Of a stretch of DNA of 64,000 bases, positions 53,227 to 64,000 are shown one piece after another. Source of the stretch: Diaporthe sp. PMI_573 (taxonomy: Eukaryota; Ascomycota; Sordariomycetes; Diaporthales; Diaporthaceae); contig JAJTUP010000006.1 of assembly GCA_021399435.1 (NCBI GenBank), forward strand, positions 1,240,001-1,304,000, in the 5' to 3' direction. The translations under genes were made by a program, and so were the position numbers. The first letter of the stretch is position 1. Every line of letters begins with the position of its first letter. The notes beneath the pieces were generated by a model, which was given only the letters and a program-made list of their open reading frames with translations, ran no database searches and was not told the DNA's origin.

Positions 53227-54128
53227 CTACGGCCTCCCCCTCGAGCCACCTTCTCCCCGGCCACGCTGCTGCTGCTGCTGCTGTTGATGCTGCTGCTGGG
53301 CAGCCGACATGCGAAGGGACTGGCCGCCCTGGCCGTGGTACTTCTGCTGCTGGTGGTAGCTCGCCCTAGGGCCGCTGATGTCCGGGATCGGTTCGTCGTC
53401 GTCATCCTCGTCGTCATCCTCGTCCTCCAGACCACACATGATCTTTTTGAACCTGAACCGCGTTGCGGGTACGGTCTGTTTTGGGGTGGGGGCCATAAGT
53501 CTTCATGGTTCTGGTGTGCCTCTCTGGGGGACGAGAGAAGGGGGGGGGAGCAATGCTGAGGAAGATATGGAAACAAAGATGAATAAATATTGAATGTACT
53601 TACGGCGCCGCTGCTCTGTGCGTACATCATCAGCAGCTCGGGGTTGTCGAGCACCGTCTCGGCCCAGTCGCGCCTCTCTGTCTTGGTAAAGGGCTCCTTT
53701 GGCTGCCTATTGTAGGACGTGTTAGCTCTGTCTCTCCCTTGCTGCCTGCGCACTCTCGTGTCCATTGCACCCGGGGGTGTGGGGACGTACCTGGACGAGG
53801 CGGCCCGGTGGTGATGGTGGGAGTGGTGGTGGTGTTGAGGGTGCTGATGATGGTGATGATGATGATGTGAGGCCATCCTGCCGCCGCCGGGCAGGCGCTC
53901 GGGGCTGAGGTCGCTCCCGTCGGAGGCGTCCCCGGCGTAGGGGTCCTTGCCGCGGGCCTGCTGGTCGCGCATCTCGTCGGTGAAGGGCTGGTCCATCATG
54001 TCGGCCGGGGACCCGCCCCAGGGGCCCCCTCGGCTGTGGTGGAACGGCCCGCCGCGGGGCGACGAGGAGCGGCTGTGTGCCGTGGTGTTGCGCGATGCGT
54101 GCGAGAAGGGGTTCTGCGAGGACGCCAT
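53227..54128 (-). CDS. Hypothetical His/Gln-rich protein
   Basis: I do not recognise a named family. Three exons on the minus strand, 54128-53791, 53706-53604 and 53475-53227, give 229 residues. The start MASSQNPFSHASRN leads a Ser/Gly/Pro-rich part and a His run (about residues 88-107, HHHHHHHQHPQHHHHSHHHH). The best-conserved-looking core is EPFTKTERRDWAETVLDNPE, LLMMYAQ and TRFRFKKIMCGLEDEDDDED, followed by a Gln run (HQQQQQQQ) and an RGRGEGGSRGRP tail. The core suggests a small regulatory or RNA-related protein, but this is a guess. Intron 1 (84 nt) has no stop and is a multiple of three, so it could be retained to add 28 residues. Confidence 0.72.
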
Positions 54129-54832
54129 GGCCCTCCTCCGGGTTGGGTTGGTCCTGGTTTTGGTGGCTGGAGGGGCTGCACAGGTGTTCTGGAGTGTGAT
54201 GGTTGGCAGGTGGAGTGGGTGAGTGAGCCCAAGAGGTTCAAGGCGAGAAAGAGGTTGTGGGACTCTGCCCCTCGCTGTGGGTGAGATAGCGTACCGCAGG
54301 CGCCACCCGGAAGAGGCAACTAACACGCCTCGAAATTCCAGCGGTGACGGGCAAAACGTTGGCCTGCAGCTGCCGTGCCACGCAACGACTCGCTCTTCTC
54401 TGTGCTTCTCTCCTCATCCTCAAACGGCATCTGCATGCTGCTGTCATGATCGCGTCGCCAGCCACTTATTATCATTACATGGTACAGTCTTGCGAGAAAC
54501 CAAACGCAGTGGGTTCAGCATCGCCCGACTGGAGTGGTGCAGGTGAAGGCCATCTGGGCTGTTAACTGCCTTTGAGAGAGGACGACGGATGCCCCAACTT
54601 TAACACCTCTTGTTCCTCCACAGATTATAAACAGCGGTACGCACCTGACAATGACATTGTGCAGGGCAGCCACTGCAGGGGTCGGGAGGGCCAACAGGAC
54701 CAAGATGCTCGATTCGATTCTATCAACCAACCAACCAACCAATCAACCAACAAACAAACAAACAACTCGTGCCCAGCCGAGTCTCTATTGTCTATCTAAG
54801 CCGCCAGAACTCCCACAAATGACACATCAATT
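54129..54832. other. Spacer between the His/Gln-rich gene and GH51
   Basis: This holds the 5' flank of the His/Gln-rich gene and the 3' flank of GH51. An ACCA-type tetranucleotide array (54722-54765) is present. No gene is seen. Confidence 0.5.
54722..54765 (+). repeat. (ACCA)n/(ACAA)n tetranucleotide repeat
   Basis: About five ACCA/ATCA units continue into AACA-type units. Located in the 3' flank of GH51. Confidence 0.8.
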
Positions 54833-56610
54833 TCATGCCGACTTCCACCGCAGCAGCGTGATGGAGTGCTTGGGGAACACGAAGCCGCCCTTGCCGTCCC
54901 ACTCGGTCTGCTTGACAACAACCTCGTCCTTGCCCGCGACATTGACCACGCTGGGATCCGCCCCGTTGACAGAGTGCACCTCGACCTTCCCGGACACGCC
55001 CTTGAGCGTCGTCTCGAAGTCCTGCTTGTCGTTGATGTTCACCGCCACCACGTTCACGTACCCCTTCTCGTCGACCACCGCGCTGACGTCCAGCCACGGC
55101 GCCCCGTCCTCCAGCACACCTTGCAGCCATGCCGGCGTCGTCTCCCCCTTGTAGGACCCGCACTTGACGTGCGCAGCCACCGTCCACCCGCGCATGTACC
55201 GGCTGAAGAGCAGCAGCGGCCACCAGATCGTCTGCTTGACGATGCCATCCTTGCTCGTCATCAGCGGCGAGATCACGTTGACCGACTGCGCGATGTTGGC
55301 CATGCCGATGTACTTGCTCTGCCGGATGAATACGTTGAGCCAGATGGCCACCGCCAGAGCATCCGAAAGGTTGTACTTCTCCTCCGCCCCCTTGTCGCCC
55401 GGCGCCCGCTCCGGGTCCCACACGTTCCACTCGTCAAAGCAGATCTTGACGGGCGGCTTGGTGGGCGCCACCTTGTTCTCGATGCGCGCGATATCGATGA
55501 GCGCCGCCGCCGTCTGGATGGCCCGCTCGGCAGACAGGGGCGCCGTCACGTTGTGCAGGTGGTTCGCCGAGGCCGTGTAGATGTGTATCGAGTGCATGTC
55601 CACCACCGACACGCACTCCTTAAGCACGTGGTGGTCCCATGACGCGTGGCCCGTCTCGCCGCAGAGGATCAGGCAGAGGCTGGGGTCCAGCAGCCGCAGT
55701 GCCTTTGCCCACTGGAACGCCTTCTTGGCGTAGTCCTCCTTGGTCATCTGCTCCACCTGCCACGGGCCCCAGATCTCGTTGCCCAGCGCCCAGTACTTGA
55801 CGTTGTACGGCTCCGGGTGCCCGTTCTGCCGCCGCAGGTTGGCATAGTACGTGTCCCTGGTGCCGTTGCAGTAGTCCACCCACGCGAGTGCCTCGTCCAG
55901 CGTCCCCGTGCCCATGTTCAGGCAGATGTACGGCTCAACGCGCTTCTCCTTGCCCTCGCTGAGCACGTCGAGCCACTGCATGAACTCGTCCGTGCCGAAC
56001 GTGTTGGGCTCCGTGCCCAGCCACGCCAGCTCCGGCCTCTTGGGCCGCTTGTCCCTTGGTCCCACGCCGTCGAGCCAGTGGTAGGTCGCCACAAAGTTGC
56101 CGCCGGGGTAGCGGATCACGGGGATATCAAGGTCCTTCAGTGCTTCGATGACATCCTTCCTGAAGCCCTTCTCGTCAGACAGGGGGTTGCCGGGGTCGTA
56201 GATTCCTGCAGGGTTTCCTGTCAGTATCTTCCTTCCGGTATTGGAAAACAGCACACAAGACGGGGTGAGTTGTCCGAGTCCTGCCTTGCCAATGGCTCTT
56301 CTCATGATGCCTCGTTGGGTCGAGAGGGAAAAGAAGTGTTGCCCATACCTCCATAGATGCAGCGTCCCATATGCCTGGGTTGAGTGTTGTCAGCTACGCT
56401 CCATTGTCGAACCGCCCAATGGACGTCACAGCAGACTTGCGCCCTTCACACCAATGCAGATGTTCAAAGAGCAACAACTCGATCAGCCGGGCACTACACA
56501 TACTCGGTGAAACCGCCATAGGTCATAGGGTCTATCTTGGAGAGCTTCTTCTCCGCGTCCACCTCGATGAGGGGCTTCTCGCCGTCGGAAACCTTTGTAA
56601 ACGTCGTCAT
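54833..56610 (-). CDS. GH51 alpha-L-arabinofuranosidase, intracellular type
   Basis: Three exons, 56610-56504, 56374-56349 (26 nt) and 56205-54833, give 501 residues. MTTFTKVSDGEKPLIEVD is followed by MTYGGFTEHMGRCIYGGIYD across the small exon, then IPVIRYPGGNFVATYHW. The acid/base Glu is E188 in ALGNEIWGPW and the nucleophile lies in KICFDEWNVW (around residue 300). About 500 residues is the length of the single-domain GH51 type, and there is no signal peptide, so it should act on arabino-oligosaccharides inside the cell. It releases terminal arabinofuranose from arabinan and arabinoxylan fragments. It is divergent from a sugar porter. Confidence 0.95.
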
Positions 56611-57806
56611 TTCGGCTGCGATTGAGTCACGATGCTCTCTGCAAGAGAAGGGAGTTCCAAGGGCTTTCGAATTTCTCTAGCTGCTGGGCACTCGCTATCT
56701 ATCTCTTATTCCGCACAAGGCAGGACCCACGAGGAGGAACTCGTGCTTGGAGAATTGAACGTCCGTCGCGACTTTCCCCTCTGCTACCCCAATTCCTTAC
56801 CCCGAGCGTCAGCGTCACGGTATACGCGCAGCTACTGTACAAGCGCATGCGGCCAACATGCAATGCGGCATGGGTCATCTCCGCCCGAACCCGGCCGCCT
56901 CCCGGACGCCCAGCCGAAGCTGCTTGTGATTGGTGCGCATCAGTCGTGGGAGGTGACATCGCGCGGCCGGCTCCCAGACAGGGACAAGTCGGCCACTTTC
57001 CAAGCGTTCGGCAGAGAAGCTTCTTTGAACGGGGGAGAGCTGGTCACGCGTGAGAGCACCGTTCGTGGGTTGTTGAATCGTTCCAGCCTGGACGAGATTG
57101 CCTCGGTCCGACTGCGAGCAATCCAAATCCGAAGCGAGGTCATGCAGTCATTGTCATCCTCTCCAGACTGTTGACATTTGTCCGGTCTGTCTTTTATAAC
57201 TCGCTAAGGAACGGCCCCTGCCGGCGGATGCGCTCTTGATAGGAGGAAAAGAGGTTTCTCCCCAGCGCCGAAGGCACTGAATGTCCACCGCCCCGGTACC
57301 TCATGATGATTATGCAACAACGGTATGCTGCCTCTCAGTGGTCCCAGCCGCCGGGACCCATCACAAGCCCGCCCGTCGTCTCCTCCCAAGGAGCCAAACC
57401 TTGCACACCCTCCCCCGCATACGTACCTACAGGGGTTTATCTGGGGTTTGGGGTAACGGCCAAACATTTTTGTTTGTTACGAGCCTTGGGGCCCCATTGT
57501 TTCCATTGTTGGACAGGGGAGGAAAGGACTTCGGCCGCCCTGGGAAGAGGGGCATCACAACGGATGATGCGTACCGAAGGAATGAGTGGGTGGAGGAAGG
57601 CATCTACTCGCATCCCGAACTTATCAGGCTGGACTGCACGGTGACCTGACCTATATATATGTGACGGGGCCATCCGAGGTAGGAACGGTGAGGAGATCTG
57701 CTCTCTCTCAGAGCAGCACTGCAACCCTTCACGCGTTGAAAGGGCCCCTTCTGCTTTTTGGAATTTTTACCCTGGCCGTGATATCTCACCGGTCCAGTTT
57801 GTCAAG
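56611..57806. promoter_or_regulatory. Shared upstream region of GH51 and the sugar porter
   Basis: 1.2 kb between divergent starts. CreA-type SYGGRG matches on either strand occur at 56879-56884, 57260-57265, 57413-57418 and 57441-57446. A TATATATAT element at 57652-57660 lies about 150 bp before the sugar-porter start. No GGCTAA site was found. No gene is seen. Confidence 0.45.
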
Positions 57807-59593
57807 ATGGTGCTCGCACCAAAGACATACCAGGTAGGACAAAGTCGCCCCACGCGGCCCAGCACAGACAGCCTTGACTGACCCTCTTCTGTGCGCAGTT
57901 CCTCGTGAGCGTCTTCGCTTCCGTCGGTTCTATCCTATATGGTTATGATCTCGGCGTCATTGCCGAAGTCATTGCCTGCCAGCCTTTCAAGGATGACTTC
58001 AACAAGCCGACCTCAGTCGAAACGTAAGGCCAGATACCAGACCCAAGCTGCCACTACTATATATATACACATCATGAGGCTCGTCCTTGCTGACTCGAAG
58101 CCCTGAACCAGTGGAGTCGTCGTCTCGCTTTTCACCGGAGGTGCTTTCTTTGGCGCTTTTTTCGCTGGGCCTGCCGGTGACCGTCTGGGTAGACGATGGA
58201 CTATCTTCCTAGGAGCAATAATCTTCATCGTTGGTGGTGTCTTCCAGACTGCTGCTCAGACCCTCCACTGGATGTGGGCCGGTCGCGCTATTGCTGGTCT
58301 GGGTGTCGGCTTCTTGGTGATGATCATCCCGGTATACCAGGGTGAAATAGCCCACCCGAGCATCAGAGGACGTGTGACGGCTCTGCAGCAATTCATGCTG
58401 GGAATTGGTGCGTTCGTCGCCGGATGGCTCAGCTACGGCACATATAGCATCCCGAGCTCGGCAGCTTACAGGGGTATGTATTCTCAGCGTGTCGCCTCCT
58501 GACCAGGCCACGGCTAACCTTGCTGCTCAATCAGTCCCGCTGGGTATCCAGATCATCCCAGCCGTCATTCTCGCCGCACTTATCCTTTCCTTCCCCGAGA
58601 GCCCTCGTTGGCTCATCGACCATGGCCGCGGAGAGCTGGGACTGCAGACACTTGCAAAGCTGCATTCCAACGGCAACGTCGAGGACCCGTGGGTCAAGGC
58701 CGAGTACTCCCAGATCCAAGAGGCAATCAGCTTCGACCGCGAGCACGAGGCCAAGAGCTACATGGAACTGATCAGGACTCGGTAAGCGGCAACTTACAAC
58801 CCAGCCTTGTCCGCGAAAGCACGCGTTGGCTGATGTTGAACCCAGGTCCTCCTTCCGCCGACTCGTCATTGGATGCTCCCTCCAGGGCGCCTGCCAGATG
58901 ACCGGTGTGTCAGCCATCCAGTATTTCAGCGTAACCATCTACGCACAGGTCGGCATCAACGGGCAGGATACGCTCAAGTACCAGGCCATCAACAGCATCC
59001 TGGCCCTGCTGGCGCAGGCGTCGTGCGTGCTGTTCATCGACCGGGTCGGGCGTCGCTGGCCGCTCATCGGCGGCAACCTCTTCAACTCGGCAATGTTCCT
59101 CATTGCCACGGTGCTGATCGCCAAGTTCCCGGGCGGCGAGGCCGGCTGGGGCTTTATCGTGGTGACGTGGCTGTACAACATCTCCTTCTCGGCGACGTGC
59201 GGCCCGCTCAGCTGGATCATCCCGGCAGAAATATTCGACACGCACACGCGGTCCAAGGGCGTCTCCATCACGACCATGATCTCGTTCGCATTCAACACCA
59301 TGATCGGCCAGGTCACCGACCTCGCCATCAAGGACGTCGGCTGGCGCTTCTACCTGGTCTTTGTCATCTGCAACTTAACCAACGCCGTCTGGTTCTGGCT
59401 CGCCCTGCCCGAGACCAAGAACCTGCCCCTCGAGGAGATGAACTACCTCTTCACCAACGCCCCCTGGATCGTCCCCGGCACCGACAAGAGCGCCTACACG
59501 GCGAACCTGAACGCTGACCTCGAGAGGCGCGCCGGCGAGATCCAGGAGAAGTCCAACGTCGATGGACACGACGAGCATGTTGACGAGAAGTAA
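57807..59593 (+). CDS. MFS sugar porter
   Basis: Five exons, 57807-57833, 57899-58023, 58112-58473, 58535-58781 and 58846-59593, give 502 residues with 12 predicted spans. Sugar-porter signatures: GSILYGYDLGVIAEV in TM1, GDRLGRRW, AGRAIAGLGVGFLVMIIPVY, EIAHPSIRGRVTALQQF, PESPRWLIDHGR before the central loop, DRVGRRWPLIGG, and the closing LPETKNLPLEEM. It should move a hexose, pentose or related sugar by proton symport across the plasma membrane. The close pairing with GH51 hints at arabinose or xylose, but substrate cannot be read from sequence. Confidence 0.93.
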
Positions 59594-61011
59594 TGGCCGT
59601 ATGATGTAAACCCCCCGAGCATACAGTTTGGAGTATTTGGAAAGGCTTCTACAGAGCCGAGCATCCTTCGTTTCGCGTGTATGGACCAGTCATTTAGAGT
59701 CTAGAATGTGACTCGAGGAACCATAGAGTACATATACCGTGGTGTTAAATATACAGCTACTGTAACGAAGTTACACTGACAGCATTCCCATCTCCTCTAC
59801 TATCGCATCTGTCAGCTCACGAACAGCGGGCTGAGAAGCCATCTCAGTCGACGTAGCAGTAAAATTCCTCCCCCTCCCCCTACCCCCTTCCCTCACGTGC
59901 TTCCCTCACGCGATCTGCGACGAGGTGTACATGTACGTACGCCAGTCGGAGGTCGCAACAAGAAGCAGCCCACCCGCGCCTCGGACAGTTTCCGACCACC
60001 ATCGTACGTCTGGCCCGCTGCGCTTACCTGGGCAGGGCAGTGCTCACTACCAAACCTCCTGTGGGTTGAATATCTTATAGGACAACCTCTTATAGACAAC
60101 CTCCTGTAGGACAACCTGTCACGGAATACCCTCCTATAGGACAACCTCCCATGGAATAATCTTCTATATGATAAACTCCCATACAATGACCTACGGAATA
60201 GCCTCCCTTGGGAACGCCTTCTACGGAATAATCTCACATGGGAATACTAGATAGATGGTAAGTAGGCCACAGCGGTCCTGCAATGACGTTTTTGCGTTCT
60301 CCTATCGCCCTTGTCGGGGTAACATAGCATGGTGTCGACGAGAATTGAACTTGACCGAAATAGTCAAGTCACATCAATGAGAATATTGAATGGGGGAAAC
60401 TGTGGGGGTGGGAGCAAAATGAAGATCGCTGAATCTATTCTGTATTTTCTGTGTATGTTTGTATGATTCCAGAATATCTCAAGCCCATCACGTGGGTATT
60501 TCTTCCTGGCACGTCCCGACCTGTCCACATATTCAGCAGATGCCTTTTTTTTGTTCTCGGCTTCGAGACACAAGATAACTCCCCAACGCCGGTTGCCAAG
60601 CTGGCTCATCCTCGCCTCCACGCGCCAATTCCCGCATAAAACTACACTGAGCTGGTGGACCAGGCTCCGCTTTATCGATGTGTGATACCGTGTATCAATG
60701 CTTGGTGTATCAATCCCGACTGACTGCCCTTCCTTCCCTCTGTATCCAAGACATCATACCCATCATTTTGGCTAAAACCATTTTATTTCCATGACATGCT
60801 TGTAGCAATGCAATGAAATATCCACGCTCGTGATGATACCCAGCATCACTCTTGCTGCTTCACGAGGAGGGCGCTGGTCGCAATGCGTCTTGGGCGTGCC
60901 TGACTGCGCAGCAAGGCGCCACGAGGGCAGTTCGGATCGGAATGGGCCCTGTCCCTCATCGTATTCATGACACGGCGTTTGATCGGGACCAGTGAATGAG
61001 AGTTGGGGTCG
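59594..61011. other. 1.4-kb spacer between convergent sugar porter and SIF2-like gene
   Basis: No gene is supported. It contains repeat locus 5 (60045-60250). A fragment resembling a T-arm (GTTCAATTC on the minus strand near 60350) has no tRNA around it. Confidence 0.5.
60045..60250 (+). repeat. 15-bp degenerate tandem repeat, locus 5
   Basis: This is the longest readable array: units such as ACCTCCTGTAGGACA, CCCTCCTATAGGACA, ACCTCCCATGGAATA and GCCTCCCTTGGGAAC, about 11 in a row. Orientation matches locus 1. The palindromic centre TCCTATAGGA is perfect in one unit. Confidence 0.75.
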
Positions 61012-63642
61012 TCATCGGAAATTTACCACAGCAAGCTTGTCAAGTTAGCAAGATGAGTCCAAGTGAGCGTCCGGGAGACATACCAATCCATTCACGCCGA
61101 ACGCCAGTCTCTGGCCGTTTGCGTCCCAGCTTAAGCAGTGCTGATCTTCTGTTTCTGGTTCACCATTCAGGCCATTTATCTTGGGGCTCAACCCGCCGGG
61201 CGGCAGACTTCTTTTCCACGCCGCCCGGGGGAAAGCGTATTCGCCGACCTTGAATATCAGAATTCGGTCCCTGGTAGCGCCAGCGAAGAAGGCACCGTCG
61301 GGGGTGAAGGATAGACCAACAACAGGGTTGTCGTCAATCGTCCGCTGAAGCCTGGGTCTGCTGTCAGGCGAGCGAGCATCCCAGATAGCAATTGTGCCAT
61401 CTTCACCACCCGACGCAAGTAAGAGCTCATTGTCGGATGCCCGGCCCTGGATCGGCTGCCAATGCAGGAACGTGATCTGGCCATCGTGGGCCCCATGAAT
61501 AGTTCGCCGGGCGCCGGTAGGATCCCAAATCTAGGCAGAGTAAGCATGAGACAACTCGTATATTCAAGAGAGGGAGATGAGAAGGCATCAAACTAACGTC
61601 AATGTCACCCTTCAGCGTTGCCGCTGCAAAGTGTCCAGTCCCGTCGTACTGGATCTGTGTTAATGGATCGTCTGTTCTTGTTGAGAGTTCCTTGGACTGA
61701 ATGATTTCGTTGTCCGTGCATCGCATGCTGAGCACCTTGTTGCCAACGCTCAGCAAGAATTCATGCTCGTCGACCCAGACGGCATCTGGTTGCTGGGCAT
61801 CCGCATCCTGGTCTGGTGGGAAAGAGTGCTCATATTCGACAGGACTCGACTTGGGCGAAGGGAAGACGGTAACCATCCAGCCTGTTGGGTCTCCCGAAGG
61901 ATTCGAGATGGGTGTGATGCTCAAGACCTTGCGGTTGACGGGGTTGCATCGTAGTTTGACGATGGGCGCCTCGAGACCGGTGTACGTGTGCATCTGCCTG
62001 CCGTCGAGATTCCAGAGGTCGACGCGAGATTTCTGGCCGTCATCCGTGGCGACAGCAATCTCCTTACCATCGGAGCCCCAAGCCATGACGGTGACCTTGG
62101 AATGGGGTGGGAAGTCATCGGTGACAAGGTTGATGGAGGGCCAGTCGGGATCCACGTGATCAGCCACCTGCTCCGGACCGGTGGCACGCGAAACGGTCCA
62201 AACGCGGGCTAGTGCGTCAGTCCCGGCAGCCGCCAGGCGGGATGGGTCCTTGGGGTTCCACTCGCAATGCAGAAGGATTGGGTTCTGGCTAGCGCGTGGA
62301 TGTGACACGTCGGCGATCGGGGTCGCTGCAAGTGAGGAGGAATCATCATGAGCAAGACGCAAATAAACCGTTTTTGCCTCGAGGTCGTCGACCTTGTCAG
62401 TCTGGGTACCGTGATCCGGGCCCTCTGTTCGGGGAGCTGGGGTTGGGGCCTGTTCGCCTTCCAGGGGGGAGGGATAAGCGTGGTTGTCGGATTGGTGTTG
62501 ATCGATTTCCATGGGGCTTGTGGCTGCATCCGCCCCATTTTCGAGGCCGTTGGCATTGCCCAATCTCGGTCGCTTTGCGGCATTCCCATTTGCCAGCTGG
62601 CTCTGGGAGTCGACCTGCCGCTTCAGTGACGACTTGTCGGCCTCATCAGCGGCCGACGGCGGGTGAGAGGGCGGTAACGGTAGGGGCTGCTCTTCCTCGA
62701 TCTCGTCCTCGAGCTCATCATAATTGATGGGGTGCTGCGGCACGAGGGGCCCAAAGACCCCGAACTGGGGTTTGTCGGGCGTTGCCGCAGCGTCGGCTGG
62801 TACCTGCACGTAAAATTGTTAGTGCGCTGCCACAGACCTGCGGCTCGGCCAGAAGCAGAAGCAGAAGTAGAGACTGGTCCTGATGGTGAGCAGCGGCATA
62901 GCGCCAGCTCCAGGGGACATGTGGGCGGGACGCAACAAGGTTTCAGAAACAGGAGCAGGGTCAAGTCTGGGCCATACCCGTTGTTGTGCGTAGTCCCGCT
63001 CGAGGCCGTGGTAGATCAGGCCCTTGTTAAGGACGGAGACGAGAGCGTAGTTCTTGACATGAGACGCGAAGTCAAAGTGCCGGTGGGGAGCCTCAACGCG
63101 CCACTCCTTCTGGAACTTGGCGGCGGTTTCTCGAAAGTCTGCAGTGCCACGCGGAAGCCCTGGTTAGCTGACCACGGTGGACGGGGGACACGAGGGGACA
63201 CGGGATGGGGGAGAGGGGAGAAGGGAGAGGGGAGAGGGGAGAGGGAGGGAGAGGTCAATGGCGAGTTGAGCAAAGGTGTGTACATACTGCCTTCGAGCAA
63301 GTATCTGTATCCCGGGTGCAGCGGGCATGGTTAGCAGACAGGCCACAGGTCAAGAGTGAGTGAGACGTCACATCGGATGGTGAGTGAGCGGGCGGGCGGA
63401 CGGGCGGACGGGGCTGAGAGGTGAGCAGACAGGTGGAGGAGCGTGTCGTGAGTGTATTGTGAGTGCATTGTGATTGCGTGGGTGGGTGGGTGAGTGAGTT
63501 GACGGACGGGCGGGCGGGCGGGCGAGGGCTGTTGTGCTTGGCTGGGCTGTGGGCGTGGAACTGGTCTGCGTGGAGCGTTGCGGAGGAAAACGAACCTCCA
63601 AATGAGATAGTTGACTCTGTCCGAGTCGAGTAACTCCTTCAT
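61012..63642 (-). CDS. LisH-WD40 corepressor subunit (SIF2/TBL1 type)
   Basis: Six exons on the minus strand, 63642-63596, 63304-63288 (17 nt), 63138-62978, 62803-61598, 61530-61084 and 61035-61012 (24 nt), give 633 residues. Exons 1-3 make the LisH motif (MKELLDSDRVNYLIWRYLLE, then GNFRETAAKFQKEWRVEAP). A Pro/Glu-rich acidic linker with a KRPRL basic patch follows. WD40 repeats start near residue 220 (ILLHCEWNPKDPSRLAAAGTDA) and run to the end (…LASGGEDGTIAIWDARSPDS, CLSWDANGQRLAFGVNGL). Yeast SIF2 belongs to the Set3 histone-deacetylase complex and human TBL1 to NCoR/SMRT, so this is probably a nuclear transcriptional corepressor. The last exon uses an AAG acceptor and is the least certain part. 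Confidence 0.9.
63139..63287 (-). other. Intron 2 of the SIF2-like gene with a polypurine/polypyrimidine tract
   Basis: On the + strand 63203-63255 is almost purely GGGAGAGGGGAGAAGGG-type purine sequence. On the sense (minus) strand it is a long pyrimidine tract upstream of the acceptor. It is a candidate for triplex formation or a splicing element. Confidence 0.55.
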
Positions 63643-64000
63643 CGCGGGCGGCTGGCGGTGTAGCAATGGCAGAAAGGGAGAGGTGGCAGGCACCTGGGAC
63701 TGGATCCGAGGATGGCGGGCGATGCCTGGCGGTGTCAGAGAGGTGATGAGGGCCTACAGAGGGCGGCAAGGTTGAGAGTTGAGGCTTTGTCGAAAGACGC
63801 ACCGGTCGAGTTGGGTGAAGAAAGAACGAATCTACGTCGACATGGTCGATTTTGGAAGGGACTCCAGTCCCCAACTCCAAAACTCGCTAGCCCCAGTCTG
63901 GTCCAGTGGAGTGGAGTGGACAGGACAAGGCCAGACGGACAGGGCAGGCCACGGCATGGGCAGCACAGGGCAGGAGGAACAGGAGAGGGAGCTGTTGCCC
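63643..64000. promoter_or_regulatory. Upstream region of the SIF2-like gene (to window end)
   Basis: GC-rich leader/promoter sequence with no separate gene. A GGAGTGGAGTGGACAGGACA purine-rich patch lies near 63908-63930. Confidence 0.4.

Noticed and set aside
60335..60375. tRNA-like T-arm (GTTCAATTC on the minus strand)
   Set aside because: No D-arm, anticodon stem or matching acceptor stem can be drawn around it.

Overview
The window is nuclear DNA of a filamentous ascomycete (Pezizomycotina, most likely Sordariomycetes). The grounds are G/C-rich third codon positions, many short introns (about 45-150 nt, GTRNGY donors, CTRAC branch points, YAG acceptors), fungal-specific families (Dicer-2, DUF7918, Rgp1, RRG9, mpaB-like oxygenase, ADAM-B) and long intergenic spacers. 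I see no operons, viral genes, transposase genes, CRISPR arrays, rRNA or tRNA genes. Gene models were built by hand: donors, acceptors and phases were matched until a continuous, family-consistent protein resulted.

Layout. 0-5 kb: the 3' end of a Dicer-like gene (+), then a tandem pair of DUF7918 genes (-) with identical intron phases. 5-12 kb: rgp1 (+), converging on a MABP1/WDR62-type WD40 gene (-). 13-18 kb: rrg9 (-), an mpaB/rubber-oxygenase-like gene (+) and a calcipressin (-). 18.2-22.4 kb: a long stretch with no gene I can support. 22.4-28.8 kb: mitochondrial and transcription housekeeping genes in two divergent pairs, msf1 (-)/dic1 (+) and rpb3 (-)/mge1 (+). 29.8-36.5 kb: an unrecognised five-exon coiled-coil gene (-), then the divergent pair rfc1 (-)/mrpl16 (+). 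39-41.7 kb: a Cys-rich single-pass membrane protein (+) and the RFC small subunit rfc5 (+). 45-52.7 kb: acetyl-CoA synthetase (+) and an ADAM-type metalloprotease (+), each behind a long upstream region. 53-64 kb: a His/Gln-rich protein (-), a GH51 arabinofuranosidase (-) divergent from an MFS sugar porter (+), and a LisH-WD40 SIF2/TBL1-type corepressor (-).

Genes that work together: RFC1 and RFC5 are subunits of the same clamp loader and lie about 5 kb apart, each with an ACGCGT box about 155-170 bp upstream of its start. GH51 and the sugar porter share an upstream region and could release and import pentose. Msf1, Dic1, Mge1, MrpL16 and Rrg9 all serve mitochondria, but I see no sign of a functional cluster beyond shared promoters.

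The most unusual non-genic signal is a dispersed family of about 15-bp degenerate tandem repeats with a self-complementary core (about TCCYATRGGA). It occurs at five intergenic sites, in both orientations. Other points worth attention are a 5-nt microexon in dic1, an intron-retention/alternative-start arrangement in msf1, and an intron in the His/Gln-rich gene that can be retained in frame.
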